Shown one piece after another: positions 1 to 12,079 of a stretch of 64,000 nucleotides of DNA. The DNA lies in assembly GCA_015680685.1 (NCBI GenBank), contig MNCI01035767.1:759472-823471 (forward strand), written 5' to 3'. The position numbers and the translations under genes were made by a program. Position 1 is the first letter of the stretch, and each line of letters starts with the position of its first letter. This DNA is from Gnetum montanum (Eukaryota; Streptophyta; Gnetopsida; Gnetales; Gnetaceae). The notes below the pieces were generated by a model. That model made no database searches, was not told where the DNA came from, and worked only from the letters and a program-made list of their open reading frames with translations.

Positions 1-833
1 TTGGTTTTGGTACTACTAAATTGTGGCCCATTATCAGTCACAATAGTCATGGGAAGCCCAAACCTTGTTACTATGTTATCCAAGATAAAATGGCAAACCT
101 GTTGAGATGTAGTCTTTTATAGGGGAATAGCCTCAACCCACTTTGTAAAGTACTTAGTGGCGGTGATAATGAAACTATGTCTTGTGGAAGACTTAGGTGT
201 GATGGGACCTATGATGTCTAGTCCCCATCGTTGGAATGGCCAAGTGATCTGTGTGGTCTGCAACTCATTCGGTGACACGTGTGTTAGATTTGCGTGATGC
301 TAGCATGTGTCACATATCTTAACTTTGGTAAGGCAATCTTGTTCCATGTAGGGCCAGTAATACCCTAAGCGTCTGATTTTAGCGGCCATGCCTCATGGAG
401 CTATGTGTCCTCCACATAGTCCCTCATGGACCTCGCTAACTATCCTTTGCGCTTGATTATTATTTACGTAGGTCAAAAATACCCCATCAAAAGAGCGCCT
501 ACATAGAGTACTGTCTCCGATGATGACATATTGCCTGGCATGCTTGCGGATTGCATCTTTTTGTGCAGATGTTAACTCATGTGGTGGTTCACCATGTAGA
601 AGGTATGCTTTAATGTTGTCGTACCATTCTAGTGTTCCTTCCGCACTTAAAGAAGAGATTTGCATCGCTTGGATGACTGAATCTATACATTCCATCATTA
701 AAGTGACGTTTAAAGCTAGCGTCGCTAGTGCATTAGCTACAGTGTTCTCACTACACAGCATGTGTTGGACGTCAGTCATAATAAATTGTTTCAAAAGATG
801 TTTAACCATATCACAATAAGGTTGCAGATGCAC
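1..833 (-). pseudogene. Ty3/gypsy (Tat-type) integrase, 5' part, degenerate
   Basis: Read on the minus strand this is retrotransposon integrase, which joins element cDNA to host DNA in the nucleus. The zinc-binding region is visible as EVHEGLCGGH followed by CLTKVKICDTC (an HHCC arrangement). The catalytic core follows with its first Asp in GLDIIGPI and its second in VTDNGPQF. The third acidic residue would lie beyond base 1. In-frame stops follow GGHIAP, CDTC and EAIPL, so the frame is dead. It lies directly downstream of the RNase H domains of the same element. The order RT, RNase H, second RNase H, integrase is that of Tat-clade elements. Confidence 0.85.
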
Positions 834-860
834 GGCTTTGTAGGCATAGACTTATGTGAT

Positions 861-1259
861 CTAACTGACAATGAGCATTGAATTACCTCGGATTACCAGG
901 TGTTGAACATTTAGCTTTCTAACTACCAGCAGTCCCCGGAGGAGTCCTTTGTATTCTACCACATTGTTCATACAAGGAAACACCAGGCAGTAAGCAAATA
1001 GGTGAACATCCTCAGGGGAAAGCATGATGATGATAGCAGCACTACCACCTCTGGTAGTCAAAGCTCCATCAAAGTGTAATGTCACTTCGAGGCCTATTAA
1101 TACAGGGCTTAAACTATGTACATGTTTATCTAGAAATTCAGGCTCTATCGTTGCCTAATCATTAACAGGTGATGCTACAAGTTGGTCAGCTATCGCTTAG
1201 CCTTTCGTGGAAGATTGGTCAACGTAGTGCAAGTCAAATTCTACTATGATGGCTTTCCA
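861..1259 (-). pseudogene. Second (archaeal-type) RNase H domain of the Tat-type element
   Basis: The minus-strand frame shows FDGALTTRGGSAAI and later NNVVEYKGLLRGL. This is the DGA...G-A plus N-x-EY-x-L pattern of the additional RNase H that Tat-clade elements carry between the ordinary RNase H and integrase. A linker resembling VEFDLHYVDQSSTKG-AIADQL precedes it and is typical of this position. Stops interrupt the linker, so it is inactive. The domain supports assigning the element to Tat rather than Athila. Confidence 0.75.
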
Positions 1260-1680
1260 TTAGGCTATCCTACTACGCTCGTATAAATTATTCATGATGG
1301 CCCATAGAATGTTGTTCTTGCAAATTATGTTAACCTGGCTATGAAAAAGATAGTGTCTACATTTTTTGAGTGCAAAAACCAATGCCAAGCAATTACACTC
1401 TACTTCATTATATCTTGTTTCATATGCAAATAGAGCATGACTTAGATAATAGATGGGGATTTCTGACCCATCGTCCCTCTTTTGACACAACAACACAGCT
1501 ATGGACACATCTAAACTTGCCAGGTAGATGTAAAAGGGTTGATCCTTTTATGGCGGGAAAACCATTGGCAAATGTAATAGTTGTTCCTTTAGGTCATCAA
1601 AAGCATGTTGGCAGTCCTCAATCCACTCGAAGTTAATCCCCTTGAGTAGATGTTGCATAGGATGTAACTTTTCTGTCAAC
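1260..1680 (-). pseudogene. RNase H domain of the Tat-type element
   Basis: The minus-strand frame reads IPIYYLSHALFAYETRYNEVECNCLALVFALKKCRHYL, split here as IPIYYLSHALFAYETRYNEV and ECNCLALVFALKKCRHYL. This matches the common retroelement RNase H pattern YY-S-L--AE-RY---EK--LALV-A--K-R-Y. This domain would remove the RNA template during cDNA synthesis. It lies between RT and the second RNase H and carries frame breaks toward the RT side. Confidence 0.8.
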
Positions 1681-2443
1681 TTTGAGATGAACCTTCTGAT
1701 AAACTACAACCTACCTTGCAACCCACGCAGTTCTTTGAGGTTTGTAGGTGGTGCCAGGTTAATGATGGCTTAACTTTGTCAAGGTCAACTCGTATGCCAT
1801 CCTCCAATACTACAAACCCCAACATGCATCTGATTTTCACTCCGAACACACATTTTCTTGGGTTGAGTTGTAGGATGTGTCTGAGACATCGTTTAAGGAT
1901 TAGCTCTAAATCCTCTGGATGATCTACTGACTTCTTAGCTTTAACAGCTATGTCGTCTACGTAGTCATTCAATCTCTTTAAGAGGTAATCACTAAAGATA
2001 TATGTCATGACACGTTGATAAGTTGCTCCAGCGTTTTTTAGCCCGAAAGGCATCATGGTATAACAGAAAGTTCCCTAGGGGGTCATGAAAGTTGTAGTCA
2101 TTTGATGTTGTGGGTTGATGCGGATTTGATTGTATCTCGAAAATGCATCCATAAAGGATAGTAAAGTGTGTTCAGTTGTTGTATCGATAAGTTGATCAAT
2201 GCTCGATAATGGGAAATTATCTTTAATCATTACCTTGTTCAGATCACGGAAGTCTATAAAAATGCATATTCCTCCCATTTTCTTAGAAACGACAATGATG
2301 TTTGACACCCAATCTGAGTAATTGACTACATGGATGAAACCAGCTTGATATAACTTAGTGATTTCATCACGCACTGCAAATGCAATTTCGGGCTTAATCT
2401 TCCGTGCTTTTTGTCTAACGGCTTTGATACACAGGTCTAACAT
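1676..2443 (-). pseudogene. Reverse transcriptase of the Tat-type element
   Basis: Two minus-strand segments (2443-2075 and 2056-1676) form one RT domain. Visible motifs in order are AVRDEITKLYQAGFI, IDFRDLNKVMIKDNFPL, LLSFMDAFSRYNQIRI, MMPFGLKNAGATYQRVM and the catalytic box NDYVDDIAVKAK (YVDD). The domain would copy element RNA into cDNA. One stop separates the two segments, just before the MPFGLKNA motif. Another stop and frame breaks follow toward RNase H. The conserved boxes are well preserved despite this, so the element decayed relatively recently. Confidence 0.9.
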
Positions 2444-2449
2444 GATGTT

Positions 2450-2850
2450 GCATTGTATTAGTCATGGGTCTAAACTTGGCATGTCTTCGTACAACCATGC
2501 GAATACCGCAACATTATTTTGGAGAACTCACGATATGTCACTCTGTGTTTTTGGTCAAGGATAGAACTAACCTTCAAAGTTTTGTTTTCTCCTTTGTGCG
2601 TAACCACAGAGACCTCAGTGAGGGAATCCTTGGTCATATCACCAGCCTCCAGGTTTAAGGTTTGGACCAAATGTTCTAGCCAGTCTGGGGATAATTCCAA
2701 GGCTGCTATGGTTATGTCACAGGAGAAGGCGTCAGTTCCTATCATTGCCAGATTAGGCTATCTAATAGTTTCCCCGTATGGGCCAGTTAGGGCTAGGGGT
2801 GCAAGCAAAGCTTCGTCCATTTGTAAACTGACCTGAAAAACCACCAAGAA
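2450..2850 (-). pseudogene. Protease-RT linker of the Tat-type element
   Basis: The minus-strand frame reads through MIGTDAFSCDITIAALELSP, later VSSILDQKHRVTYREFSKIM and YSHGCTKTCQV. The last part corresponds to the F-W-YEDMPGL-type segment just ahead of RT in Tat/Ogre polyproteins. Coding resemblance fades near 2840-2850, where the plus-strand cargo segment begins. I place the left edge of that insertion here. Confidence 0.6.
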
Positions 2851-3392
2851 TGGAAATTGTTACATTGCTTTTGTCAATGAGGTGAAATGATACAAGGTTT
2901 TAGAGGTGCGTGTCTAAAAGGCAGCCAATTTAAGATCTTAGCAGACCATTACAATATACATAGTTTGGAAGAAAACAGCAAGCCAGGTTTCCTTGGTATT
3001 AGCATAAGGTTTTTGTGGACTATGGCTAAAAGTAAAACGTGGTGTGTCTAGCATGGTGAAACAGCTAATTTAGAGTCTTTGCAGACCGTAGTTAATGCGA
3101 CCGAATTACGAGACTATAAGCTACACGTTATTTTAAGGTCTTTTCAGACTGCAATCAATGCGATATCTACGAGATTAATGGGATGATCTTTATGCTTCAT
3201 ACCTAACTGACATGCCTACATTTTGGGAAGGTTTCACGTTGATCGGACATGAAAACAGCAAGTTTTCACCATCATGCTTATAAGTAGATGGTTCATCCTC
3301 AAGATAATCTGCAAGCGTAGCAAAGCTAAATTAGGCTAAAGCAAAAGAAAAGCGTAAGCTGACGATTTCGTAGAGGTTATTCAGGCGTAACA

Positions 3393-6300
3393 ATGGCACC
3401 TAAGGCTGAACGCAGACACGCCAAGTTGGCCAAGATCGATGAAGTACAAGAGAGTTTGGGGTAGATTTTGAAAGAGTTAGTCAAAACTTGGGAAGTTACT
3501 CCACTCGCCCAGTAAGTTGTTCTACACCTTCCTTGTGTGATATATGCGTTAGGTCATTTTCGCTATCATTGTACTATAATCTGTATTTGTTTCACAAATT
3601 TGCACCACACTGAGTGTCGATACCTGCCTATACTAGTTATGCTACAGGAGTTTGTAATATTACCCTTATCACCGTCGTTAGAGACAGAACTTGCACCGTC
3701 GCAAGGATTTGGGTGATCGTGGGTAATATTGTACAAGCACACCGTGTAACTGGTGAGGAGTCTAGGTGTTGTACCCTTGCACAGTGCAAGTGAGTTTCCG
3801 TTGTCTTGCCCGTAATGGTCACGTATTACACTAGGGAAATATGCCATATTACCTTTATCATCGTTGTCATGGATAGACCTTGCACCGTTGTAATGGTTTT
3901 GGCGATTCTGGGTAATGCATCTCTAGCGTAACATGCAATTTTCTGGGAGTCAAAGTAGCGAGAACCTCAGCATTGCATGACGGATTCTTGTGAGCCTTTT
4001 CAATTTTTTTTGACTCTGTTAGGATGCCTAAACTATTTTCTAATGGTTATGTATTCCATTGTAAAGGATTACGCTAAAGCCCGTCCTAATTGTTCTAGAC
4101 ATTGTGGACATTTTATGTTGTTTACATGTCCCCGTGGCTAACGTTCCTCCTCCCCATGCTCGTGTAGCGAGAGAGGCAGTGTGGTTCTGGATAGGCGCAC
4201 AGGACTTCTTGCAATTTTTGTTGCATAACTTCAGCATAATTTTTTGGTTGCATTTTTTGGCCGAGACAACTACTGCCATTCTAGAAATGCTACTAGTTGG
4301 GTCAACACAGAGTATTTTAACATTTCTGATGTACAGATCAATCGAGGCCATAGGTGGGAGGGATCGTGAAAGGCATGTTAAGGGTTTGAGGCGCTTATCC
4401 TAGATCTGGGAGATGCCCAGGTTTAACTGTTATCACATCTACAACACATTGTTCATAGCTCATCGTCTCACCACCTATTTTCACAACCAACCTGGCACTA
4501 TGTATTATGCTAGCAGGTAAGTGTTGTCAAGATGCTATGGTTTGTTAACTGCTATCTAATTTTGTGTTAGATGTAAACAGTTTTCTATCTCCTGTGGCAT
4601 AGGTTTTTTATCGATGAAGGCAGTCTCCAGGGTAATACAGACATGTTATCCATGGCCAAAACAGCCATAAAGGAATTCACTTCCCAGCAATGTGCGTGCT
4701 AGTGTCCTAGGACAACTAGGGTTTGAAATCCAACATTACCCTATCCAGTATGCTAAATTTTTTGTCAAATGTAAAGACTCTGGATGGCTGGATAGGGAGT
4801 GGTGTTTGGACCATCCCATCACAGTTGAAGACGTGCAAGTGAAACTTCCACCGTTCCCTTTGCCTTTTGGATGCGATAAGTTATGTTACGCTAATCAATT
4901 GTGTGGTTCTATGGAATGAAAATAGTGTATAAGATTTTATTGTTTTGTTATTTCTTCTAACCTGTTGTTTTATGTTTATAGTTAAAGAATCGTGGGAGGT
5001 CATGGTGATAGCCTCTGGGTGTGATGCAGCCACCATCTTCTTCCGCTATGGTGACATAAATGACACTCAATGTTGGCTTTGCCATGGAGCAGCCCCAGCT
5101 ACCATAATCAATAACCTCCGAGAAGCCAGACTGATGGAGCTATTTCTAGCTGTAACCCCCGATGTCCCGATAGCCGAAATGTTGGCCCTAGTCGACTCCT
5201 TCAATGAACAAGCTAAGCATTTTCACACACTTGTGCTTAATATGCATGTGAGTTTTGATATTAATGCTCAACTTTTCGCTGAATTTTTTGGCATTCCTTC
5301 TAATGGCGTCTCGATGGAAGAGAAATCCAAAAGGAGTTCTAAATATCAAAAGGACATGGAGGAGTGGCTAGAGGCTAAAAAAGAGCCAAATGGAATCTAT
5401 GCTGAGAAGATCCAGCTAGAGGTTGCTAGCACGATTTACCCCCTTTTCCATGCTCGTGCCTTCCCCAAGTTGCTCTCCTAAGGAAAAATCCTCGAAATAG
5501 TGCAAGCTTGGATCATGCAGGAGGTTATGGAAGAGGGGACACGATACACCTAGGCCAAGCACCTTGCTAAAGGCCTGTAGGCTGAAATGGTCAAGCTTCG
5601 CAAGAAACTTAAGTCTTGTTTCAATGTGCATTTTGCCTTCTTCATAGCTTGTTTGCGGCATTTTTTGGAATTCCTGGTGGTTCACAAGAATGGAGGCTAG
5701 GTGCAGCTGGATCGTAACCAAATCTCCAAGCTGTGGATTTGCCAGGTCTTCTGCACCGTCCAATCCCAAGATCCTCTTGAAGGGATCAGGAAGTCGCTTT
5801 CAATAACAACTAAGGATCTGGCAGCGCCTCCCCTCTAGGGCTAGGACAGCATGGGTGATGCACTCCCTTCTAACACTAGTAGTGCGTCAACAGAAATAGT
5901 AACCTCATCGATCCAGTAAAAAAAGCATCGTCTGATCATGGATTTTCCTAGCCCGACTGGTAAAAAGGGGAGGAAACCACGCATTAAGTTTCACAAGAGC
6001 CAACCCTCAGCTGGTAAGTAGAACAATGCATGATTAGTTTATGTATATTACACTACGTATAGATGTCGTTTCATCGTGTAGCGCTCATGGGAAGTGAGTA
6101 AAGTTTTAATAACTGTAATGTGTTCTACAAGAAAAGGGAAAGATGTAGAGGGATTGACCTCTGAAATAGGGGCCATAGTCTTGCAGCGTGGGGAAGGGAC
6201 CTCAATTTTGGAAAAGGAGGCCCATGTTGACAATGTAGGCAGTACATAGGCTCCTATGCTTGAAGGGAAAACAAGCATAGAAGATGACGTAGCCCTTTGG

Positions 6301-7799
6301 ATAGGCTAGAAAAAGAGGATGTGCCTGAAAGGAAAGAGTGGTTTGTCGCTGGCAAGCTTGACCGCTTATTTGACCTTTCTTCGATGACTAATCCTCTTGC
6401 TATTATCGTTGAGGGTTTAATAGATAGAAGCTTTGCATTATTGTAGCATCTCAAATTTTTCCTTTCTATACTGTATTATGTTTGACTTGTTTTGTTTGCG
6501 TAGTAGGCACTTCTAATAACAGTGGCTTTCCTTCTTCAGCAACCCCTACTCAACCTTGGGCTGAGGCCCCTGACAAATTTGCCTTCATTGAGGGAATTGT
6601 CAACGATATGATCAGTCGCTTGGAGTGAATCGATCCTGAGATCGGTACATCACTGTTGTTATGTAGTGATTGTTAAACTATCACATTGTGTCATCCTATT
6701 GCATCTAACTGTTATTTTCATGTTACAGCATCTCGCCTCAAATGGGATCCCAAAGAGCCCGTTAACATAGATGCCACCCCTGAACCCTCACCAGAGGTGA
6801 CCGAAGTGCCACATCAACTTTACAATGAGATGCATAAATGTGTGTTGCGCTCAGCCCATTCTCCGTGGGAGAGTCAGAACATCAACAAAGATCTCTGGAA
6901 GAGGTTGCAGAAAGCAAAAGAAGAGAAAACTGCCCTAACTACTAGGATGGAGGACCTTGAATCCAGGAACGAATTTCTGCAAGCTTGGGCTAATAATGAC
7001 GAGAATTGGCATACGGTTGTGATTGACTACACCTGCTACTAGACAGTCATCAGGAACAACATCCAAGCCAGTCGTGAGCTCATTGAGCAACAAATGCAAA
7101 TGGATCTCCTAGCCCAAAAGAACCAAGACTAGAAGGACTATAGCGCGAAGGTCCAAGAATGGGGGCAAATGCAGAAAAATCATAAACACATGTATAAACA
7201 GGAATGTGCTGCCTACCATTAACATTACAGAGATTCTGCAGTTGAAGCGTAATCCCTCTGGCTGTTCCTTGATGTCATCGGTGCTTCTGGAGCATATGAA
7301 AAGTTCCAGGAACAAGTGATAGTGAGTGTCTTCCCTAAGAGAGAGATGACCTCCCTGGTGGGGAGACCACTATCCCTTCCTTTTTTCCTGAGGCACCTCG
7401 GTGGACTCCTATGGGAAAGGGAAAGGTCAAGGCTAGAACTGATCTAGGAGATGGCGTTTGGATAGAGCTCACTAAGGACAAGATTATGCGACACCTGTTA
7501 GTCGGTTTGGAACAAATTCCTTTTGTGACTGACGCAGGACCATCACAGGTAAGCTGTGTGACTATTGCGACGTGATTTTACGTGTGATTTTATTGCAATG
7601 TTAACATTTGCCTCATGTCAAATTTTAGGATAGGCATGAAGAAAATCCCCTAGGACAGGAGCCTCATAGAGAGGATCACCCCCATGAAGAGGATCCGCTA
7701 GAAGAAGATCCTCATGAGGAAGATCCTCGTGAGACTGTTATGGAGTTAGGTGAAGAAGATGGAGACAGAAATGAAGGTGGTAACGCAGGGAATGTGTAG
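3393..7799 (+). pseudogene. Intron-containing retroelement cargo gene with coiled-coil and acidic tail, degraded
   Basis: A plus-strand gene of unknown function. It starts MAPKAERRHAKLAKIDEVQE. Coding-like pieces lie at about 4104-4516, 4603-4918, 4982-6013, 6132-6437, 6507-6644, 6729-7548 and 7629-7799. Canonical GT-AG introns are visible at 4517-4602, 6014-6131, 6645-6728 and 7549-7628, and an acceptor ends at 4981. The central part includes VSFDINAQLFAEFFGIPSNG. The 6729-7200 part is predicted coiled coil (KDLWKRLQKAKEEKTALTTR). The last exon is acidic with HEEDP/LEEDP repeats and ends in TAG. In-frame stops in several exons argue it is no longer functional. Similarity to the 45.2-48.0 kb gene suggests a retroelement-associated family, perhaps the domain databases call putative plant transposon protein (inference). 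Confidence 0.6.
3654..3920 (+). repeat. About 190-bp degenerate tandem duplication
   Basis: The stretch around 3654-3735 (tattaccc-tatcaccgtcg, cttgcaccgtcgcaagg, gatcgtgggtaat) recurs around 3846-3920 with substitutions (accttgcaccgttgtaatgg, gattctgggtaat). Several differences are CG versus TG/CA. It lies between the first exon and the next coding-like piece of the cargo gene, probably in intron or leader. Confidence 0.6.
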
Positions 7800-7954
7800 C
7801 ATAGCAGTATTGGTCAAGGATTTTGTTGTAATGAAAGGGAATAAACGATAACTTATTTTTTTTAAGTTGGTTTATGATGATTATAAAAGAAAATTTTGCT
7901 TTTTTAATGTTTATGAAAAGAAAAGAAAATGCGTTGTCAGAAAGGTTATATGTT

Positions 7955-8125
7955 TTAGGCCACTACGGGCCTACGATAGTTTAAGGTCATTTCGTGTCAC
8001 TAATAGTTTAAGGCCATTTTGGGCTAGGCCATTCATACATGAAAAAGAATAAACAAAATTGCCAATTTTAGGCTATAGTGGGCCATAAATATTTTAAGGC
8101 CATTTCGGGCCGGGCCATCGTGAAA
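7955..8125 (+). repeat. Degenerate short tandem repeats downstream of the cargo gene
   Basis: Repeated variants of gtttaaggccatttcgggc, each followed by gggccatc/aggccattcat and gaaaaag, occur three to four times. They lie just after the stop codon of the cargo gene and may be the 3' untranslated or terminal part of the inserted segment. Confidence 0.5.
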
Positions 8126-8264
8126 AAGCGTAACGATAATGATACAATAAGAAAAAACATAACTGCGTAACAGTGAACAATGTGGACTGATATAACATGT
8201 CACGCTAACATGTTTTTTTTATTAGCTCCGCAACTGCTTCTTGATCATTTTTAGGTTTGGCGAC

Positions 8265-8400
8265 CATCTCGTCCCTGAAAAGGTAATTCTTGATGAGGAG
8301 GCTTATTACAGCATTCCTCTACACTACCATTCTTGATGAGGAGGCTTATTACAGCATTCCTCTACACTACCATCTCCTCCCTGGAAAGGTAATTTAGCCC
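8265..8400 (+). repeat. Local tandem duplications in the protease-RT linker
   Basis: A 48-bp unit (attcttgatgaggaggctta...cactacc) occurs twice back to back. The flanks ccatctcgtccctgaaaagg and ccatctcctccctggaaagg repeat each other too. This indicates slippage or unequal exchange at the right edge of the inserted segment. Confidence 0.75.
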
Positions 8401-9110
8401 AAGTTAAGCTTTCATTGGCCACTATGTCAGCCTATTCAAATGTTGGGACAGGAGTTTGATCTTTGGGAATTTTAATCTCTAAACCCTATTCCATTTCTAC
8501 GTTGTTGATAGCTTGAGGGATCATCTTATCACCGTGGATGATCACTTCCCCTCCTGCATAGCGCAAGTGGATCTCTTGGTGAATGGGTGATGAGATGGCC
8601 CTTAGCTAAGCCAACCAAGACCTCCCTAAGATTAGGTTGAAGCCGAGCATCTCCTCGACAATGATGAACACGGCATTTGTGGGGAATTGATCCCCTGCTA
8701 CAAAGTTGATTTGCACAGTTCCTTTAACTTGCACTCATGCCCCGTTAAATGACTTCAAACATGACGTTGTCGTGGGATTGATCTGGTCGATCAAACCCAG
8801 TTTGTCCACTATGGAAAATGGAATGACATTGGCAGTGGCCCCATCATCTATGTGTACTCTCCGGATCCTATATTGGCCGACCCGAATAGTGATGAACATG
8901 GGTGCTGTCGTCACCTGACCCTTTTCTGGGTCATCCTTAATGGACTCGTCATGGAATGTCAGTTGGGAAGGCTGTAGTTGTTCAACAGCAGGGGGAAGCA
9001 TGATCAAATGGATTGCTTCTTCATCTGCTGGCCAGCTTTCGTCCACGGGTATGGACGTTAGCAAGCAAACCATGGCTTCACGATGCTTTCGGGATGTCAT
9101 CAGCAAGTCA
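8400..9110 (-). pseudogene. Aspartic protease domain of the Tat-type element
   Basis: The minus-strand frame contains the active-site region VHIDDGATANVIPFSIVDKL (D-x-GA-x-N type). After one stop it continues to the second hallmark, LGFNLILGRSWLA. This protease would cleave the Gag-Pol polyprotein inside the particle. It precedes RT in element order, but the 5.4-kb plus-strand segment now separates the two. Stops after SFNGA and GRSWLA show decay. Confidence 0.85.
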
Positions 9111-10264
9111 TACAGGCTCAGCGTTGTATTTTTCTATTTGAGAGCTTGCTTAACTTGTGTAAAAGCATCAAGGAGATTATGCCCATGGTCTAGTTATTTT
9201 TTGCCCTTCTCTTTTTCCATTCGTCCCAGGAGATGGATCTCTCTGGGAGGAATGATTTCTAGTTGAGGACTATGTTTTCATGGGTAGGGAGAAGATGGTC
9301 GCGTCTGTGTAACATCGTCCTTTTCAGAGGAAGAAGCAACTAAGGGTGCTGAGGCGAGAGGGGTGGGCTTAGGAAATCCTAGCGTAACACGATCCTTGCC
9401 TATTTTCTCTATCACACGTCCTTCTCCTCTCGTTGTGGGTTGAGGTTGGGGCATTGACTTAGATGTCTGTCCCTGTGTAGTAGGAGCAACTAACAGCTTT
9501 GACACCCTGATGACAAAGGGTGTCTTAGGTATGGGCGTGGGCTGAGCCGCAGCTTTAACAACACTCAGTTGCGGAATAGACGCTCGAGGAAGAACACGGA
9601 GGACAAAAGGTTGTTGTTGCGCCGTGATCATCGATGTCGACGGGTTTGTCATCTAAGGTGGACGAGGAGGCACGCGTAGCACGAAAGGTTTCTTCAGCTA
9701 TGCTGGGCCATTGCCATCCATACCCACCACATTGAGAGTGTACCCTGCATTATTTGCATTTAACGGGTCTTGGTACACATGCATAGACTGGTTTTCTGGG
9801 AAAACTGGGCTACTGCTGTCAAGGATCAACTTACCTTGGTCGATCATGCATTGAATGTCATCTTTCAATGCCCATTAGTAGTCTGTGTCATGTCCACACA
9901 GCTGGTGATAGTTGCAGAAATAGTCTAGTCTAAAGTTTTTGGGAACTAGTGGTTCATTTGGTAGGGCTAAGGAGGGATTCTTGAGCAGCTCACAATGTCC
10001 TCTATCGTGTTTTAGACCCTTCTCAGACACCTTCTTATGTTGAATATGACCAGTTCCCAGCAATTTCTTCAGAAGTTCTGAAGGCTTTACAGGTATAGGC
10101 ATATATTTTGAGCGGTCTTTATGCTCAAAATTAGGCTTCAGCTGAGGCAATGTCTCAGGGGCTAATGTTTTTTGCTGGTCGACGTTGTTTGAGCTAGTCG
10201 TAGCCTCAGTAGGAGCCGTAGTTGTCTTTTTATTATTATTTTTCTTTTTGTCCTCTTCAACCAT
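9111..10264 (-). pseudogene. Gag C-terminal region with zinc-knuckle-like motif and PFVLRV repeats
   Basis: The minus-strand frame begins MVEEDKKKNNNKKTTTAPTE. It reaches YFCNYHQLCGHDTDY followed by ALKDDIQCMIDQGKL, the C-x2-H-x3-GH-x4-C plus ALK--IQ-LID-G-L pattern typical of Tat/Retand gag. Here the last Cys position is a stop. Downstream, PFVLRVPPRPP, PFVLRVLPRASIP and PFVIRVSKLL form three imperfect repeats in a proline-rich linker leading to protease. Several stops break the frame. Confidence 0.75.
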
Positions 10265-10275
10265 GGCTGCTACTA

Positions 10276-10896
10276 TTATTGCTGCAGCCTTGCCCTTATC
10301 TTTGTTTTGTTGTGGGCATTTTTATAGACCACATACGTTGGGTCTTTGCTAGCCTCCACCGCATCTTGAATGCTCTTAGTTTGAGCGAAGGCTTGGCTGA
10401 GGGAGTGGGGAGCAAGGTAATACAGTTTGAACTTAATGAAGTCATTAACTGCCCCCTTAAAGATTGCCAACAGATGGGCGTTCGTGATAGGTTCACAGAT
10501 TTCATTCAAGGTGGCACTCCACCACTGTATAAACTTTTGGACTGGCTCAAGCGGATCTTTCTTAACTCTCATTAACTGATCTAGCATGACCTCTGGTTTC
10601 AGGTTGTATTTGAAACGAGTCATGAACTGAGTCAGAATCTCTTCCAAGGTCAAGATGTAGAAGCGTGAAAGTGCATGATACCAATCTAAAGCCTTACCTG
10701 TTAGGGACATAGCAAAGACACAGATAATGGTATGTGGCCATTGTTGTAGCAAGAATGAATCTGACCTAAAGGTAACTAGATGAGCATTGGGATCGCCTTC
10801 CCCATTATATTTCTTAAAATGGAGAAGTGGCATCCCATGAGGTAGCGACAAGATGGGTACTACCAAGCTGATAAGGTTGTCATGGGAGAAATCCAT
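10276..10896 (-). pseudogene. Gag capsid-like domain (retrotransposon gag) of the Tat-type element
   Basis: An open stretch of 206 codons on the minus strand. It shows MPLLHFKKYNGEGDPNAHLV, then FAMSLTGKALDWYHALSRF and EILTQFMTRFKYN. These are the Y-G--DP--HL-, AFPLTL-G-A--WF--L and -F---F---F blocks of the retrotransposon gag family. The protein would assemble the virus-like particle. The frame is still open across the core, but the upstream N-terminal region and downstream zinc-knuckle region carry stops. Confidence 0.85.
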
Positions 10897-10929
10897 GACC
10901 TGTATTATGTCAAAACCGGCAACCTTGAG

Positions 10930-12075
10930 GCATTTAACCTCCTTGGTAAGGGTTTGAAGAAGCTGGAAGGCTTGATCCAGACCTTAGGATGAAGAGGTTG
11001 GTAGTGGAATAGCAGGGGAAGCCATGATTGGTGGTGGGACAAGGACAACAGCATGGCCTATGAACGATGTTGTCGGAACTGTCCCTACAGGCAGTACTGC
11101 CTATGTCATCCACCACCTGGTAAGTGGTGCGGACGGGGCAATGATGGTTGATTATGCCATAGGATACGCCGTTTGCATAGCCAGGGGCATAGACAATGAC
11201 CATGTAGTTAGACTTATTGCCTGCAAGGCTTGATGTTGATGATAAGTGAGATGCGACATCTGCGTAGGCTGTGCTATTAGGGGTGACGCACTTGGAGCCC
11301 ACCATGCGGTAGTGGCAGATCCTGCCGTTGATTGTGATGGTGCGGAAGCAAAAGCTGGGATGAATGCAGGAGATGTGTGTAATTGTGAAGTGGGTACTAT
11401 GTGCACATATAATAACGTAGGTGTAGGCACGTAACGCAATGCGTTCGTTAACTGCAGCTATGGAGGAATGGTCTGTGAAGGGACGACATCCGGCAAGGGA
11501 GCCAGAGAGAAGAAATGCCGATGTGATGCTTGTGCCACACGGTCGGCAGTAGACAATGATAAAGGTGTAGTGACCATAAAAAATGGATTTGTAGGGGAAG
11601 TTGTGGAGGGAGGAGCCATAACAAAGCTAGCATGACTGCCTTCCTTAGAGTGGGCATCTAGGTCTTCTTGTCCATCGTGGAATGCTTCATCACGGAACAC
11701 CACGTCTCATTGTTCCGTTGATGCCCTGGCCATTAACAATTGATCCAACATCCACTGTTGCTGGTCTGTTAGGGGTATGGAAGTGTTAAGTGAAGGAACA
11801 AATTCCTTCCTGTTATAGTAGATGAACTCATATTCGTGTTTCTCTTCAAGTTCCTATGGGTACATAGGCAAATTCGTCATAAGTTTGGCACAAAGGAAGT
11901 TGTAATGTTGCATTTTCTTAATGTGCCCCTCGGGCTCTTTGTTTTGAATCTTAAGGGACCGACGTAGCTGCACCAGGCTGGTTGGGGGCTCGACAGTAGC
12001 AGGTGTAGCCTACATCGTCAAGGGGGTTTCGAGACTAGCGGTGGGAATGATGGTAGTTATCGTAGCCATTCTGTA
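10930..12075 (-). pseudogene. Gag N-terminal low-complexity region
   Basis: Minus-strand frames upstream of the gag core are rich in Ala, Pro, Ser and Thr. Examples are AYADVASHLSSTSSLAGNKS and SPAFIPAFASAPSQSTAGSA. An ATG near 12066 (MATITTIIPTASLETPLTM) is a plausible start for the gag frame. Stops and shifts make exact exonic structure uncertain. No recognised domain is visible. Confidence 0.45.
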
Positions 12076-12079
12076 CGTA

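Larger units (their letters stand above)
2850..8205 (+). mobile_element. 5.4-kb plus-strand segment inserted between protease and RT of element A
   Basis: The host element reads on the minus strand on both sides (protease/linker above about 8.2 kb, linker/RT below about 2.85 kb). This stretch has no convincing minus-strand coding and instead carries a plus-strand gene with introns. Its ends hold degenerate repeats of similar flavour: TTTAAGGTC-TTT-CAGAC-like units at 2930-3170 and TTTAAGGCCATTT-GGGC-like units at 7955-8125. I could not identify a target-site duplication or terminal repeats, so the edges are approximate. It could be an insertion or a cargo region captured by this element lineage. 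Confidence 0.55.

Noticed and set aside
5416-5769. Minus-strand 117-codon ORF
   Set aside because: It overlaps the better-supported plus-strand cargo exon with splice sites and frame continuity.
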